Assembly: GCA_905183005.1 (NCBI GenBank)
Contig: CAJJDO010000051.1
Span: forward strand, 310,001-374,000
Direction of reading: 5' to 3'
DNA from: Paramecium pentaurelia
Taxonomy: Eukaryota; Ciliophora; Oligohymenophorea; Peniculida; Parameciidae
Length of the DNA: 64,000 bases
Below are positions 49,757 to 62,400 of this stretch, piece after piece. The notes beneath the pieces are model-generated. The model made no database searches and was not told the DNA's origin. It was given only the letters and a program-made list of their open reading frames with translations. Both the position numbers and the translations under genes were made by a program. Positions within the stretch are counted from its first letter, which is position 1, and every line of letters begins with the position of its first letter.

Positions 49757-51954
49757 TCATTTTTTATTCTTTTTAACAACTTAAGGATTGCCATCACTAT
49801 CAATAATAATTTCTGTATCCAAATCATCTTTCTTTTAATCATTCTACTTAACTGCTTCCTCTCTATATGCTCCCACTTCTTCAATAATAGGTGTATTACT
49901 AATATTGGATAATAAAAATAAATACATTTCAGATGTTAATAAGACATTCAAAATTTTGTGTTATCTTTCTACAACTTCCTTTGGATCTCTTAACAATCCA
50001 GAAGATAAGAGACAACCATCTAAAATCTATTTGCTTGCTAATGATGCAATAATTCTATTTGATTTTCTGACTTTATTTAAATTAACAATTATTGGATTAT
50101 TTACATTTATTTCTAGAGTTAAGTTTTTTAAGTCATCCTAAAATATATTTATTTATAAATACAGTAGATTATCCCATAGCATGCATAACTTGTCTCATAC
50201 CTGATGAAATTGCAGATACGATGATTGCAGGAGAAGTCTTTAATCTTTTTGATATTTAAACTTAAGAAATTATTGGATTCAATTCATTCTTTAACCATAA
50301 ACAGAAAGGTGTAATTTCATCATTAGGAATGTTTGTTTCAACATTGGTTTCTTCTTTTTTTTCATTTTCTTCAGTTGATTTCTAAGCAACCTTATCAACT
50401 TCAGCTTAATCACTTTCAATATTAACAAATTTTTTTGATGAATATTCATTTATTTATTTAAATACTACTTCATCCATATGATTCATAGTCAAAATAACAG
50501 GAATTTCTGAATTAGTAAAAGGTTCCATATATGGTGATGTTAAAGCTTATTGTCTTGTTGGAGCAAGATAATAATATATATTGTTGATGCCTTAAGGTAA
50601 TTTGGAAATGTAATCATCTAAAGAAATGAAATCTTCAGATTTATTTGTTTAAAATCTTAATAATTTAGTCATAGAGTTTCTATGTTCATCATCCATAGCA
50701 ACTCCTTCTTTAATAAAATTTTAAAAGTCCTAATACCAAGAAAGGTAATTGGCAGGATCTCTAAGAGCTTCTGATTCAATTTCTTTGATAATTCTTTTGG
50801 CAACTACAGATTTGAGTTTAGCAATCAAAGCTGAATCTTAATAGCCTTCTCTTGAAATATTTAAAGGGAGATCTTCACAATCTACAACTCCTTTAACAAA
50901 TCTAAGGAAATGTGGTAGAAGTTCTCTACAGTTTTTCTTTATCAATATCTTTTTACAATATAGACTGATATCAAATTCCTCCATTTACATACCATATCTA
51001 GATATAATAATTAAATAATATACTTTTCCATGTGTGTTTATGGAATGTACAATAAGGCTTTAATTGATAGGGGAGCATCTGTAGAATAATGAAGTTTATA
51101 TTTGTATGCAAGTTTAGAATTTGAAATATACTCATAGAATTTATTATAATCTTCTGGAGTGATTTCATTTTTGCTTCTCACCCAAATAGCTGACACAATA
51201 TTTTGTCTTTCTCCATTCACAATAATAGGATAATTAATAAAATTTGAATATCTCTAGATAGTTTTAAGTACTTCAGTTTTCTTACTGAAAATAGCTTAAT
51301 CTGGTTTAAGATGAATAGTTATTTTAGTTCCTCTTCCTTGGAAATAATCTTTTGCTTCTGAAATTTCAAATGTTCCTGTTCCATCTGATATCCAAACATA
51401 AGTCTTATCTGATCTTTCACTTTTACTCACTACTTCTACAGTATCTCCAACAATAAATGAAGAATAGAATCCAACACCAAATTAACCAATAATTTTATCA
51501 TTCATTTATGTTCCCACTTATTCTAAGAATTATTTAGACCCACTTCTTGCAATAGTACCAAGATTATCAATCATTTCTTATTTTGTCATACCTATACCTG
51601 AATCCTTTTAAATAGAATATACTTATTTACTTCTATAGTAATTGTTCTCTTTTATTCATCTAATTCAATTTTTATTTCCAGATCTGATGGAACTTATTCA
51701 CCTTTTTAAGTTGCCAAAAATCTTTGTTTTTCCAAAGCATCTGAGGCATTGGAGAGCAATTCTCTTAAGAAAACATCTTTATCAGTGTATATAGATTTAG
51801 CAACTATGTCAAGTAATTTCTTGGTTTCTGCTTTGAATTCATGTTTTTCTTGTTTGGTTGAACAAAATCTAAAGACTAATCGATTGTTTGTGCTAAATAA
51901 CTTGGATTGTCTTAATAAATAATTAGAAGAGAGACGAATGAGTCCTTTTTTCAT
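49757..51954 (-). CDS. TRAP1: Mitochondrial HSP90 (TRAP1-type) chaperone
   Basis: Introns 50138..50162 (25 nt), 50998..51023 (26 nt) and 51605..51630 (26 nt) give 706 residues, ATG 51954 to TGA 49757-49759. The first about 35 residues are basic and hydroxylated with no acids (MKKGLIRLSSNYLLRQSK), a typical mitochondrial presequence. The ATP-binding GHKL domain follows: DVFLRELLSNASDALEK with the catalytic Glu, EDSGIGMTKQEMIDNLGTIA, and IIGQFGVGFYSSF. The middle domain has YIPQTHMEKYGMQMEEFDI and the NISREGYQD catalytic loop. The C-terminal dimerisation domain has SGMRQVMHAMG and LLRDPKEVVER. There is no cytosolic MEEVD or ER KDEL ending. TRAP1 folds matrix proteins using ATP. A 53-bp gap separates it from the upstream same-strand gene. 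Confidence 0.95.
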
Positions 51955-52007
51955 AAATTAAAATTATTTGTGGTGAAGAAATATAACCAAAAAGGATTAT
52001 TAATAAT

Positions 52008-53005
52008 TCATTATTAAATTTTCTCATTAATTTCCTTTTTCTTCTCGAAAACCATTCCACCATATCTCTTTCTATAAATAAATAATTTCTTATAGTCTTT
52101 AGATTATAATATTTGATGTGCCTCAAATTTTCCAGTAAAATATCCTTCATCCTGTGACCAAACATTATTTTCATATTTATGACACTCTAATTCTAAAGAA
52201 GGCAATTAAGCTATAACAATAGATCCCATAAATAAACAGAACTATGGTTCATTCTAAAAAAAGTTTGATTGTATCTTTTTTTCTAATTAGAACTGAAACT
52301 ATTCATCCATCTTGTACATATATAAATACTTAGTCATTAATATTAATCTATTCTTGAAGAATTGCATAAATACAACCTATTCAGTCTTTATATTCTAATA
52401 CTTAACCCACATCTAATTGACTCTTTTTAGTAATACTATACGATATTATAATTTAGCAGCAATTACATTATAATTCTCATTAAAGCAAGCTAAATTAGAT
52501 TCTAAAGATAAAGATTATACTCGAGTGAGTTTTGTTTATGTTTGATTGAACTCCCAAAGTATAATCATTTTAAGATGATTAACCATAAGAATATTTCCAT
52601 TTAAATTAATTGACAAGAAATCACTATGTGAATAGAGTTTTAAACTTTGTTGGAATATCCAGTTGGCTTTGTGACCTCTTTTCCAAATTGATACTTTGAA
52701 CTCGTATCGCTCATCAACTTGCAAAAGGAAGAACTTACGTCCATTTCCATTTAATTATAAATTGTAATCATTTAGTTATATTATTTCTGTTTAAGGAATC
52801 ACTCTCAATTATGATGTCTTCAACCATTATTTCTATTAAATCAATTAAAAGGTTATTATTTCTCCATTGCATAATATTAATACAATCTGACCTGAATAAT
52901 CAGTTGCTAATAACACCTATAATAAAGTATATATAACACATTTCCAAAGTATTCACAAATTTGTTGCTTATTGATAAAATTATTTAAAAACAAGGACTTA
53001 TTCAT
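52008..53005 (-). CDS. Beta-propeller-like (WD40-related) protein, 324 residues
   Basis: From ATG 53005 (MNKSLFLNNFINKQQICEYF) a 23-nt intron (52917..52939, GTG...TAG) and one open frame give 324 residues to TGA 52008-52010. Strand-loop patterns suggest a degenerate propeller: NVLLATDYSGQIVLILCNGE, LSINLNGNILMVNHLKMIIL followed by WEF, NYNVIAAKLQYRIVLLKR. The C-terminus is basic (YRKRYGGMVFEKKKEINEK). Canonical GH and WD dipeptides are mostly missing, so WD40 relation is inferred from pattern only and the function is unknown. It starts 28 bp from the divergent small gene at 53034. Confidence 0.72.
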
Positions 53006-53033
53006 TTATAATAATATAAATAATAATAAAAAT
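53006..53033. promoter_or_regulatory. 28-bp gap between divergent start codons
   Basis: Two genes apparently start back to back with 28 bp of A/T-only-like sequence between the ATGs. Any promoter elements must be extremely compact or lie inside the coding regions. The role follows from position only and depends on the uncertain plus-strand model. Confidence 0.3.
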
Positions 53034-53614
53034 ATGGGAAACATCAATAAAAATAATTTAATTTAGATAAATCTCTACTCTAAAACAAGTAAATTAAGAA
53101 TACTCTCAAAATTATTTATAAGGAAAGAAAGGTCAATTATTAGGTGTGCAATCTTGTGAAATTTTAAACCAATATCAAAAAATTAGAACATTTGGATTAT
53201 GGATAGGGAACACTTATAGAACTTTTCGATCATAATTGCTAAATCATTCTGGATAAAGAAGAAAGAAAAAGATATTATTATTAATGCAAAAATATGTAGC
53301 AATAAAATGAAATCGGATCAGAATATTTATTTTGCAAATAAGAAACTTAATTCAAATGTGCTTACTGATTAATAGCCAAAATTATTTATGTGAATATATA
53401 TTGAGATTAAGAAATCAATAATGCAATGATGTTAAAAGAAGTTTCACAATATTTAAGTCTCAATAATCAATAATTATCAGCTAAGAAATTGAGTTTGGAT
53501 TCTTAAAATACTCTCTTAAAAGATATAAAAATCATCAGAAATCTATAATTATAAATTTGCTTTAAATATAATATATCCCTAAAATACAAGATTTTAAAAT
53601 TAAAAAAGTATTGA
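53034..53614 (+). CDS. Small unrecognised gene, splicing uncertain
   Basis: An ATG at 53034 (MGNINKNNLIQINLYSK) leads, if GT...AG segments of 34 nt (53089..53122) and about 31 nt are removed, to a charged segment with paired Cys: TLIELFDHNCQIILDKEERK, RYYYQCKN, YLFCKQETQFKC. A TGA follows at 53366-53368. In the same frame after a second TGA, a segment starting at consecutive ATGs (MMLKEVSQYLSLNNQQLSAK) runs to TGA 53612-53614. One gene with three or more introns is likely, but other splice choices give different proteins. No family was recognised; the paired Cys could bind a metal. Confidence 0.35.
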
Positions 53615-53691
53615 CTTAAAAACAGAATGAAATTGTCCAGACTTGAATTAATTAATTATTTTAAAACAGTCCTATATTAAATGTTATAAAA

Positions 53692-54932
53692 TCATGCTTT
53701 AGCAATTCTTCCATTTAAGAAATCTAAGAATGGTGGAGTTGAAACCACTTACAATGCTTTAGCTAAGACTGCTAATTCTTATTAGACAGATGACTATATA
53801 AATTTGATAAGATTACCACAATATCATCATGTATTTTAAGATTGGCTGAATAATTATTATTTTCAGTTCTTAATCTATCTTAATAAGCTTTAAGATCAGC
53901 TTCTCTAGTTGATATCATAGTTTGAACATCAGATATTCTAACAGTTTTATCTTCTCTTTCTTAATAGAAATCAGCATATTATTAATCAAATACTGCTTTT
54001 TCAGATGTTAATTATTATCTTCTTAATTCATCTTATTATTTTTAACTGTCTTCATCTTTATAAGCTTTAGTTAATGCATCAAAGATATTCAATCTTAAAC
54101 TATTTAAGAAATCACACATTTCCTTTAAAACTTATCTATCTTTGAAATTGAATCCTTCAGTTAAATTAGTTAATGCTTAAATAAATGAAGAATATTAATG
54201 ACCAAAATTTTCAGTATTAGCTTTGACTTATCTTAATGCTTTATTAACTTTATGTTTTTATTCATCTGTAATTTCAATGAATGCAGCTCTAACTTCACCA
54301 CTTTTAAATAAATCACTTAATAAATCTAATGCTTCATCAATATTTCTTAATGCATCAGTAAATTCAGTTGTTGTTAATACAAATGAATCATGTTATGAAT
54401 TTCTAGCAGCTTCAGCTTCTTTAAATGATTATGCATTATCTGTTTATTTAGCTTTAAGTCCTAATAAGATCTATTAATTTGTTTAAGATTATAATAAATA
54501 CATCATCTAATTCATGAAGTCTTGGAATCAATTCAGAATTTAATACTTTCTTTTCTCTATTAATATCAAATTCAGCTTAATTAGCTTATGAACTAAGTGA
54601 AATAACTTTAGCATTATGTTCACTTTCAACAACTTCCCATTGTGTATTTTCCAAATTCAATCTCTCTTCAATTTAACGACCAAAGGCTTTGACTCCTTCT
54701 ACTAATGAATCAACAGCTCCAGTAACTCTCATAGTAACTTCAGCTAAATCAATAACCATATGTCCAATTTTTGATTATGTTAATTCATCTATTGAAGATT
54801 ACAGTCCTGGATTAACATATGAATCCATAACACCTTAATTACTATATTAGTTAACTATTCAATATCTTACTTTGTAACTGTAGTTGCTGAAACTAACAAT
54901 AATAGCATTGCTAAACTATATAATCTTTTCAT
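53692..54932 (-). CDS. Trichocyst matrix protein
   Basis: Introns 54842..54870 (29 nt), 54471..54501 (31 nt) and 53794..53816 (23 nt) give an exact 385-residue frame from ATG 54932 to TGA 53692-53694. It begins with a signal peptide (MKRLYSLAMLLLLVSATTV). The rest is almost entirely helical and rich in Glu, Ala, Lys and Gln, with heptad-like spacing (LRNIDEALDLLSDLFKSGEV, QMISTR-type segments, DELRRQQLTSEKAVFDQQYA) and very few Cys. Length, signal peptide and coiled-coil composition match the Paramecium trichocyst matrix protein (TMP) family. These are secreted, processed into short polypeptides and crystallise in the spring-like core of the defensive trichocyst. Which TMP subfamily it belongs to cannot be told by eye. 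Confidence 0.85.
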
Positions 54933-55717
54933 TTAATTCGTTTTTGTAATTAATGATTAAAATAAATGTTCATTAATACAACTTCTACTTTATTTCAAAT
55001 CCCTAGTAAAATAATTGATCTGAATGGTTTTAGTGTAGTATTTTGAGTTGAATTGCACTTTGAATTCTCTATTGACTAATTTAATTGATACCAATACTTA
55101 TATTGGACTTAAAGAAGTCAAATAGAAAGAAGATTATTAATTAATATAGAATTATTAATAATTGTATGATTTTATATAGATTGTATAATTTTATCTTATA
55201 AATAACTATTAAATTTCCATATAAAAGATATCAGTAAATAATCTCTTCTTATTTATATATCTTTAATTTTTATTTTACATAATAGCTTCAATAATGTCAA
55301 TATTATCATTATGAAATTATATTCATTTTATTAAATTCATATAGAGGCACAAAACCAAATTTCGAATACCATAAGAAATCATTTTATCATAAAAAATTTA
55401 TTTTTTATATGTTATTTAATTTTATTTATTCTAATGATATAAATGTTTTAATTTAGTATCATATTCATTTGATTTAATAAAATATAAGTTAATTATTATT
55501 ATCATGTAAAAGAGAATTGATATTTTTATTGTCAAATAATTATATAAATGTAAGAAATTTATAATTTAAAAATTTATAAATTATCTAAAATTAATTTAAG
55601 ATAGAAGTAACTAATCATATAATATATTTTAATTTAATATTCAAACAAAACATAATTGTTAAAAAAATAATAAATTATTGTATAATACCAAAAAAAATAA
55701 AAATAAATAAATATAAT
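54933..55717. other. AT-rich intergenic stretch
   Basis: No gene seen. It lies upstream of the trichocyst matrix protein gene and downstream of the minus-strand gene at 55.7 kb and would hold the promoter of the former. Confidence 0.5.
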
Positions 55718-56330
55718 TCACTTTTTAACACTATTAAAGACTCCTAATATGTTATAAGATACAGATTGCATTTATGAAAGTTTTCCTACCCTATAGAATT
55801 TAAAGCCTCCAAATTAGGACTTTACATTGCACCATTAAAATCCTTTCAACTATGTGTTCCCCTTGTATAAAATATCATATTTTCCATCATCACTTATATT
55901 TGAATATCTTTGAAATTTTTATGAATGACAAAAAATGATTAAACATTTCTATATGGTGATAAACAATACAACCATTTGATCTTNAAACAAATCAGGGCTA
56001 AGAGAACAATCTTTTGATGAACCATAGATGAATTCGTTTTTTATATAATATAATATTTTTGAGTTTATAAAATATTGAAACTGAATACTCCTTTATTTTA
56101 GCGGTAGAATTAGAAATAGTACCATAGAATTCATAGTATAACAAATAACTATCGGTTTATACTTTTAATTCAAGAGAGAATGATTTGTTGATGTTTATAT
56201 TCAAAAATATGTTAGGAGTAAAATTTATTATGAATACTAAGTTTATAAAGATATTCTCATTAAGTACTAAGGCTAGAATTTGTTTAGAGATTGAATAAAA
56301 ATAAGATTTTTTTTTGTATTGGTCAAATAA
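55718..56330 (-). CDS. Unrecognised minus-strand gene containing an N
   Basis: The 3' part, ending at TGA 55718-55720, reads clearly: GSSKDCSLSPDLF, YSNISDDGKYDILYKG, LKGFQWCNVKSQFGGFKFYR, and a final NILGVFNSVKK. The single N at 55984 falls inside it. Upstream, between about 56040 and 56330, a frame with ALVLNENIFINLVFIINFTP and ELKVQTDSYLLYYEFYG is probably an earlier exon in another frame. I could not place the intron or a start. The hydrophobic segments suggest a membrane or secreted protein. Function unknown. It is divergent from the surface antigen gene. Confidence 0.45.
55984..55984. other. Single N in sequence
   Basis: One ambiguous base inside the minus-strand gene ending at 55718. 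Unlike the N at 29421 there is no flanking duplication visible, so it looks like an ambiguous base call or a tiny gap. Confidence 0.7.
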
Positions 56331-56418
56331 TCAAAAAAGAATAGAGAGATGGAAAAATTTGAATTGAATTATAGTTTATTGATATTATTGAGTATAGGAG
56401 TAATTATATATATAATAT

Positions 56419-59400
56419 ATGAAACATTTGATATTGATATTGGTTTTGCTTCTTTAAAGTGGTGTATTAATTGGGAAAGAGATCAATGTTGGAAGCGATT
56501 ATGAATGTGGATGCTAATAGTTGATGGTGTAGGATGATTGCATAAAATCTGGTTGTAAGTGGAAGAATGGTGAATGTTAAGTGAAGTTAAAATAAGAAAT
56601 AATAAATGAAGAAGATAGTGAAACTTTTTGTTCTCAATTTGATTAGCAGAATTGCAGTAATTAATCAGGATGTGCATTTTTGGTTGACAAATGTATTGAG
56701 TTTAGTGCATGCAGTGTTTATTTACAGAGCACAAATGAATTGTGTTAAGCTATATCTCGAAAGTGTATAACAGATGGAGAAAAATGTATAGAATTAGGGG
56801 AATGTTCAGATTATAAGACAGTAATATCATGTGGACAAGATACACAAGGGAACTATTGTTTTTGGGAGAATGAGAACTGTTAAAAGAGTGTGGATTGTGG
56901 ATAATTGCCAAAAACATTGAAAAGTGATGCAGAGTGTAGAGCAGTGAATAGTGATTGCACAGTATCAAATTAAGGTGGATGTTAATTGAGTGGATGGGGT
57001 TGTTAAAATTAGGAAGGTGAATAATAGTGTTTTTGGGATAGATTTATGCAAGTTAGATGTAATTGGAATGGGTTATCTTGTACTGATAGATCGTGTTAAT
57101 CTGCTCCAATCAGTATAAAGAATAATGAAGAATGTAATTCTTATTTATAAGGATGTATCTTATCAAGTGGTGGAGGTTGTATTGAACTTGGAAATTGTGT
57201 GGATATCCCAACTAGTGAAGCATGTACTATTGATAAGAATGGCAAAGAATGTTATTGGAAGAATTAGTAATGTGTAGAAAGAGTTTGCAGTAATGCATCT
57301 GAATTATTAAGAACATTTGAAGAATGTTAATAATTTTTAAGTGATTGTGTACCTAATTTAAATGGTGGTTGTCATAGTTATAGTAAATGTGAAGATTTTA
57401 TAGATGAAACTAGTTGTCAGAGTGGATTATTAAATTGCTCTTGGAATATTAAATAATGTGTTTAGTATAGTTGTAGTAATGCAGGCAAAAAGTATAATAC
57501 TCATTAGAAATGTTCAGAATACAAATCAGATTGTACAGTTAATGCATTAAAAAATGGTTGTGAAGATAGAACATGTGATAATGCTCCAAAAGAAATAAAT
57601 ACTAATTATGATTGTGAATAATATAAATCTGGTTGTATAACTAAATTAAATGGTGGATGTGTTCAGAATTAGGAATGTACCAATATTATGATAAAGGAGG
57701 CTTGTTTATTAGATTAATAAGGTAGAGAGTGCTTTTGGTATCAAAGTTAATGTAGATTAAAAACATGCAGTAATGCTCCAAATGTATATAATACACATGA
57801 GCAATGTCAAACTTATTCTAAATTATGTACTGTAAAGAGAACTTTAAATGGATGTATTGATATGACTTGTGAGGTGATATTTTAGAAGGAGAATTGTAAA
57901 GAAGACTCATTAGGTAATAATTGTAATTGGACTGGATTATGTTTTGATAAGACATGTGAAAATGCTCCAGTGAATAACAATTTTGTTACGGATGCTTAAT
58001 GTAGAGCATATTTAAGTAAATGTACAGTCAGAAATACAGGAATGGGATGTATGGATAGACCATATTAATGTAGTGAAATGAAAATACCATAATAATGTAT
58101 TACAAATTCTTATAATGTTGATTGTGAATGGTATGGAGATTCTTGTAGAAAGAAAGAATGTTATACTGCTTCAAGTTCACTTACAACATATGAAAATTGT
58201 AATTCATATTTAATTGGTTGTACTACAACTGGAAATGGTTGTTAACCATTAAATACTTGTGATTAATATTAAAATTCAAATAGTTGTAGATTTGATATCA
58301 ATAATAATATTTGTTAGTGGAATAATGGAGTATGTGCAAATAAGAGTTGTTAAACTGCTAATAATACACATACAACAAATGATTTATGTAATACTTATCT
58401 CTCAGGTTGTATTGTTAATAATGCTGGAGCTGGTTGTATTCCAAAACCAGCAAATTGTTCAGAAATGACTACTGCAACTTAATGTACTGCTACTTCTACA
58501 AATTCATCTGGTGGTCCTTGTGCTTGGATTGGATCTTGTGTTGATAGAACATGCAGTAATGCACCTGCAAGCACAGATTATAATACATTTACAAAATGCA
58601 ATAATTTCTTAAATACTTGTACTGTTGTTGCTACAGGTACAGGAGGATGTATGACAATGTCAACAAGTTGTAGTTCATACACATCTTAAAGATAATGTGA
58701 ATAAATTTTGAATGGAAATAAATGTTCATGGTATTTAACCTCTTGTTTAGATAGATAATGTATATATTCACCAGATACAAGTAGTTATGATGATAAAAAT
58801 GAATGTCATAGTTATGATAATAGATGTAATGTAGTACGTAGAATAGGTGGTAATGGTTGTACAATAAGAAAAGCAACTTGTAATGAATTATCATAACATT
58901 AATGTGTGAAGGATAGTGCTGGTACTATTTGTACTTGGAATACAACTGCAGATCCTCCTTATTGTTTGAATAGAACTTGTAGTTTGACTATTGGAATTAC
59001 TAATTTTACTCCTACAAATTGTGCTAATTGGTTATCTACATGTGTAGTGAATAATGTATCAGTTCCTACTGGTTGTATGGCATTATAATCATCATGTTCA
59101 TATTATTATTATTCAGCAAATTGTACATATACATCTTCAAATGTTTAATGTTATTGGAATGGATCTAGTTGTGTAAATAGAAGTTGTACAACTACATAAG
59201 GAATAACAGATTTTGATCATTCATCTTGTTATGGATGGATGAATTCATGTACAGTAAATAAACCAACAACTTGTGCAGATAAACCTACTAATTGTTCTGA
59301 TGCTATAAATTATGATCAATGTTATAAAAATATATCAGATTAATTATGTGCTTGGGTTGGTACTTCATGTGTAGATAGAACATGTAATAATCATGGATAT

Positions 59401-62400
59401 GCTGTTACTGAATTTAATGATATCAATTGTTCAGGATGGATGCCAGGATGTTCTGGTACTCCTGACTAAACTGCTTGTGAGATTACAAGAACATGTACTA
59501 ATCATGGTTCAAATGTGACTACATTTACACATAATGATTGTTCTAATTGGTCTCCTCTTTGTACAGTAAATTCTACTAATGATGCATGTATAGAAAGAAC
59601 TTGTAAAAATTATGGATCTAATGTTACTGATTTCACTGATAGTAATTGTAGTAATTGGTTATTCAAGTGTGGTTCAAATGATGATCATACTGCTTGTATA
59701 AGTAGTAGAACATGTAGTAATCATGGTTCAGCAGTAACAGTATTCAGTCATAATAATTGTAATGCTTGGTGGGATGAATGTACAGTATCAGGAACTAGTT
59801 GTACTTAAAAGACATGTTATAATCATTCAATAACAGTATTTAATCATACTAATTGTAATGATTGGTATTATTTATGTACTGTATCTGCTGATGAATTAAG
59901 TTGTTAACCAAAGACTTGTGCTAATGCTAAATTAGTATCTTATACTGCAAATACTTGTTATTAATGGTTAAATACTTGTACTGTTAATTCTGATAATACT
60001 GGATGTAAATCCAAAAGAACATGTGATTTAACTGATTTAACAACTTTTAATTATAATAATTGTGTTGGTTGGTTTAATGAATGTACCTACACAACTTCAG
60101 GATAATGTAATGATAAAACTTGTACAAATCATAGTTCTTATGTGAATGTTAAATCTCATGTAAATTGTGAAGCATGGTTATAGAGATGTACTTATGTTTC
60201 AGGTTCATAATGTTCAGATAAAACTTGTTATAATTACAATGATTTTGTTTATTAATAAGATTATGCTAATTGTAATAATTGGTTGGAAATGTGTACATCT
60301 AATGGGAAAACTTGTGAACCTAAAACTTGTACCAATCATGGAAGTAATGTAACAGTATTCAATCATTCTAATTGCAGTTAATGGTTGAGTTATTGTTAAG
60401 TAAATATAAGTGGAACAGCATGTGAGAATACTAGAGGATGTTCACCATCATTGTAAACGTATACTCATATCACATGTGAGAGTTACAATTATCAATGTAC
60501 TAATAATGGTTCAGGATCATGTAAATTAAAATCTTGTACTGATACTTAACTTGCTACTTATACACATGAATTTTGTTAAGCATATTTATCTGATTGCACA
60601 GTAAAATCTCAATTCAATGGATGTGAATAAAAGAGTTGTTATAATCATAGTATCGAAGTTAGTTAATTGAGTCATACTAATTGTTAGAATTGGTTATTTA
60701 ATTGTACTTATACAGGAATTTCTAGAACATGCATTCCTAAATCTTGTACAAATCATGGATCTAATGTAACAGTATTCAATAATGTAAATTGTTAAACTTG
60801 GTGGAATGCTTGTATTGCTAATTCTTCTGGTACTGCTTGTATTAATATTCGTACTTGTTCTAATGCTTCATTAACAACTTATACACATTAATATTGTGAA
60901 AATTGGTTATCTTCATGCACATATTTGAATACAACAAGTTGTTAAGATAAAACTTGTGCTTTAGCTTCTACTAATAATAATTTGATAGCATTTGATCCTA
61001 TTTCATGTGAATTTTGGATGAATACATGTACTAGCAATGTTGCTTAAAGTGCATGTATTAATAAAACATGTTACAATCATGGAGATTAAGTCACTACATT
61101 TACTAATGCTAATTGTAGTGCATGGTTATCATATTGTGTTGCCAATTCTACTAATTCAGGTTGTATAGAAAATAAAACATGTAGTAATGCAGTAGTTAGT
61201 TCATATAATAATACAAATTGTAATTCTTGGTTATCTACTTGTACTGTAAATTCTACTTTTGATGGTTGTATAGATAAAACTTGTTATAATTATGGATAAA
61301 GTATATCTAGTTTCACACATGCTAATTGCAATAATTGGTTATCTTCTTGTACTAATCTCTCTAATACAGGATGTTAAGATAAAACTTGTAGTAATATAAC
61401 ACCTGCTACATATACTTCAGTTAGTTGTTCTACATGGTTATCTTATTGTACAGGTAATGATACTTAAACAGCTTGTGTAAGTACTAAAACATGTACTAAT
61501 TATGGAACTAATATTAAAATATTAAATCATACTAATTGTAATAATTGGTTATCTTCTTGTACTATTAATAGTGCAGGTACTTCATGTGAAGAGAAATCTT
61601 GTTCAAATGCTTCTCCAACTTTATTATCATTTGGACCTTATAATGATTCAACATGTAATACTTGGTTATCAACTTGTACTGTCAATTCAACCTTTAATGG
61701 TTGTATTACTCGAACATGTAGTAATATACCTTCATATATTACTAAGAATACTTCAAATTGCTAATCTTGGAGTTCTTTATGTACTTACAATTCGTCAACT
61801 TAATTGTGTGAAAATAGAACTTGTACAAATCATGGTGTATTCACTCTAAATGCATCAAATTGTTCAAGTTGGCTTAGTACTTGTTCATTCTATTCAAATA
61901 GTTCAGATTGTGAAACCATTAGAACATGCTAAAATTTTGTAGGTAGTGTTTCACATAATAATTGTGAAGCATGGTTATCAACATGCACAAGAAAAACTGA
62001 CAATACAGGTTGTACATATAAATTATGTGAAATGTATACAACTGTTATTGGAACTCCATATTCTTAATCTAATTGTGAGTCATATCTTTCAAATTGTAAA
62101 TATGATAGTTCAAATGGAATATGTGTTGAAAAGACTTGTACAAATTTTTCAGATACAGTAAATTAAGCTAATTGTGAAGCTTGGTCTAGTAGATGTACCA
62201 TCAATACTTCATATAATGGTTGTACATTTAAGACTAGTTCAAATGCCATCACTTCTTTAATATATACAGAGAGTAATTGTAAGAAATGGTCTGAAGCTTG
62301 GTCTTTGAAATCTACAAATGATCAATGTATAACTAATTGTTATAATAATGGATAACACTTCTCAGTTTTCAATCATGCAAATTGTGAAGCATGGGATCCC

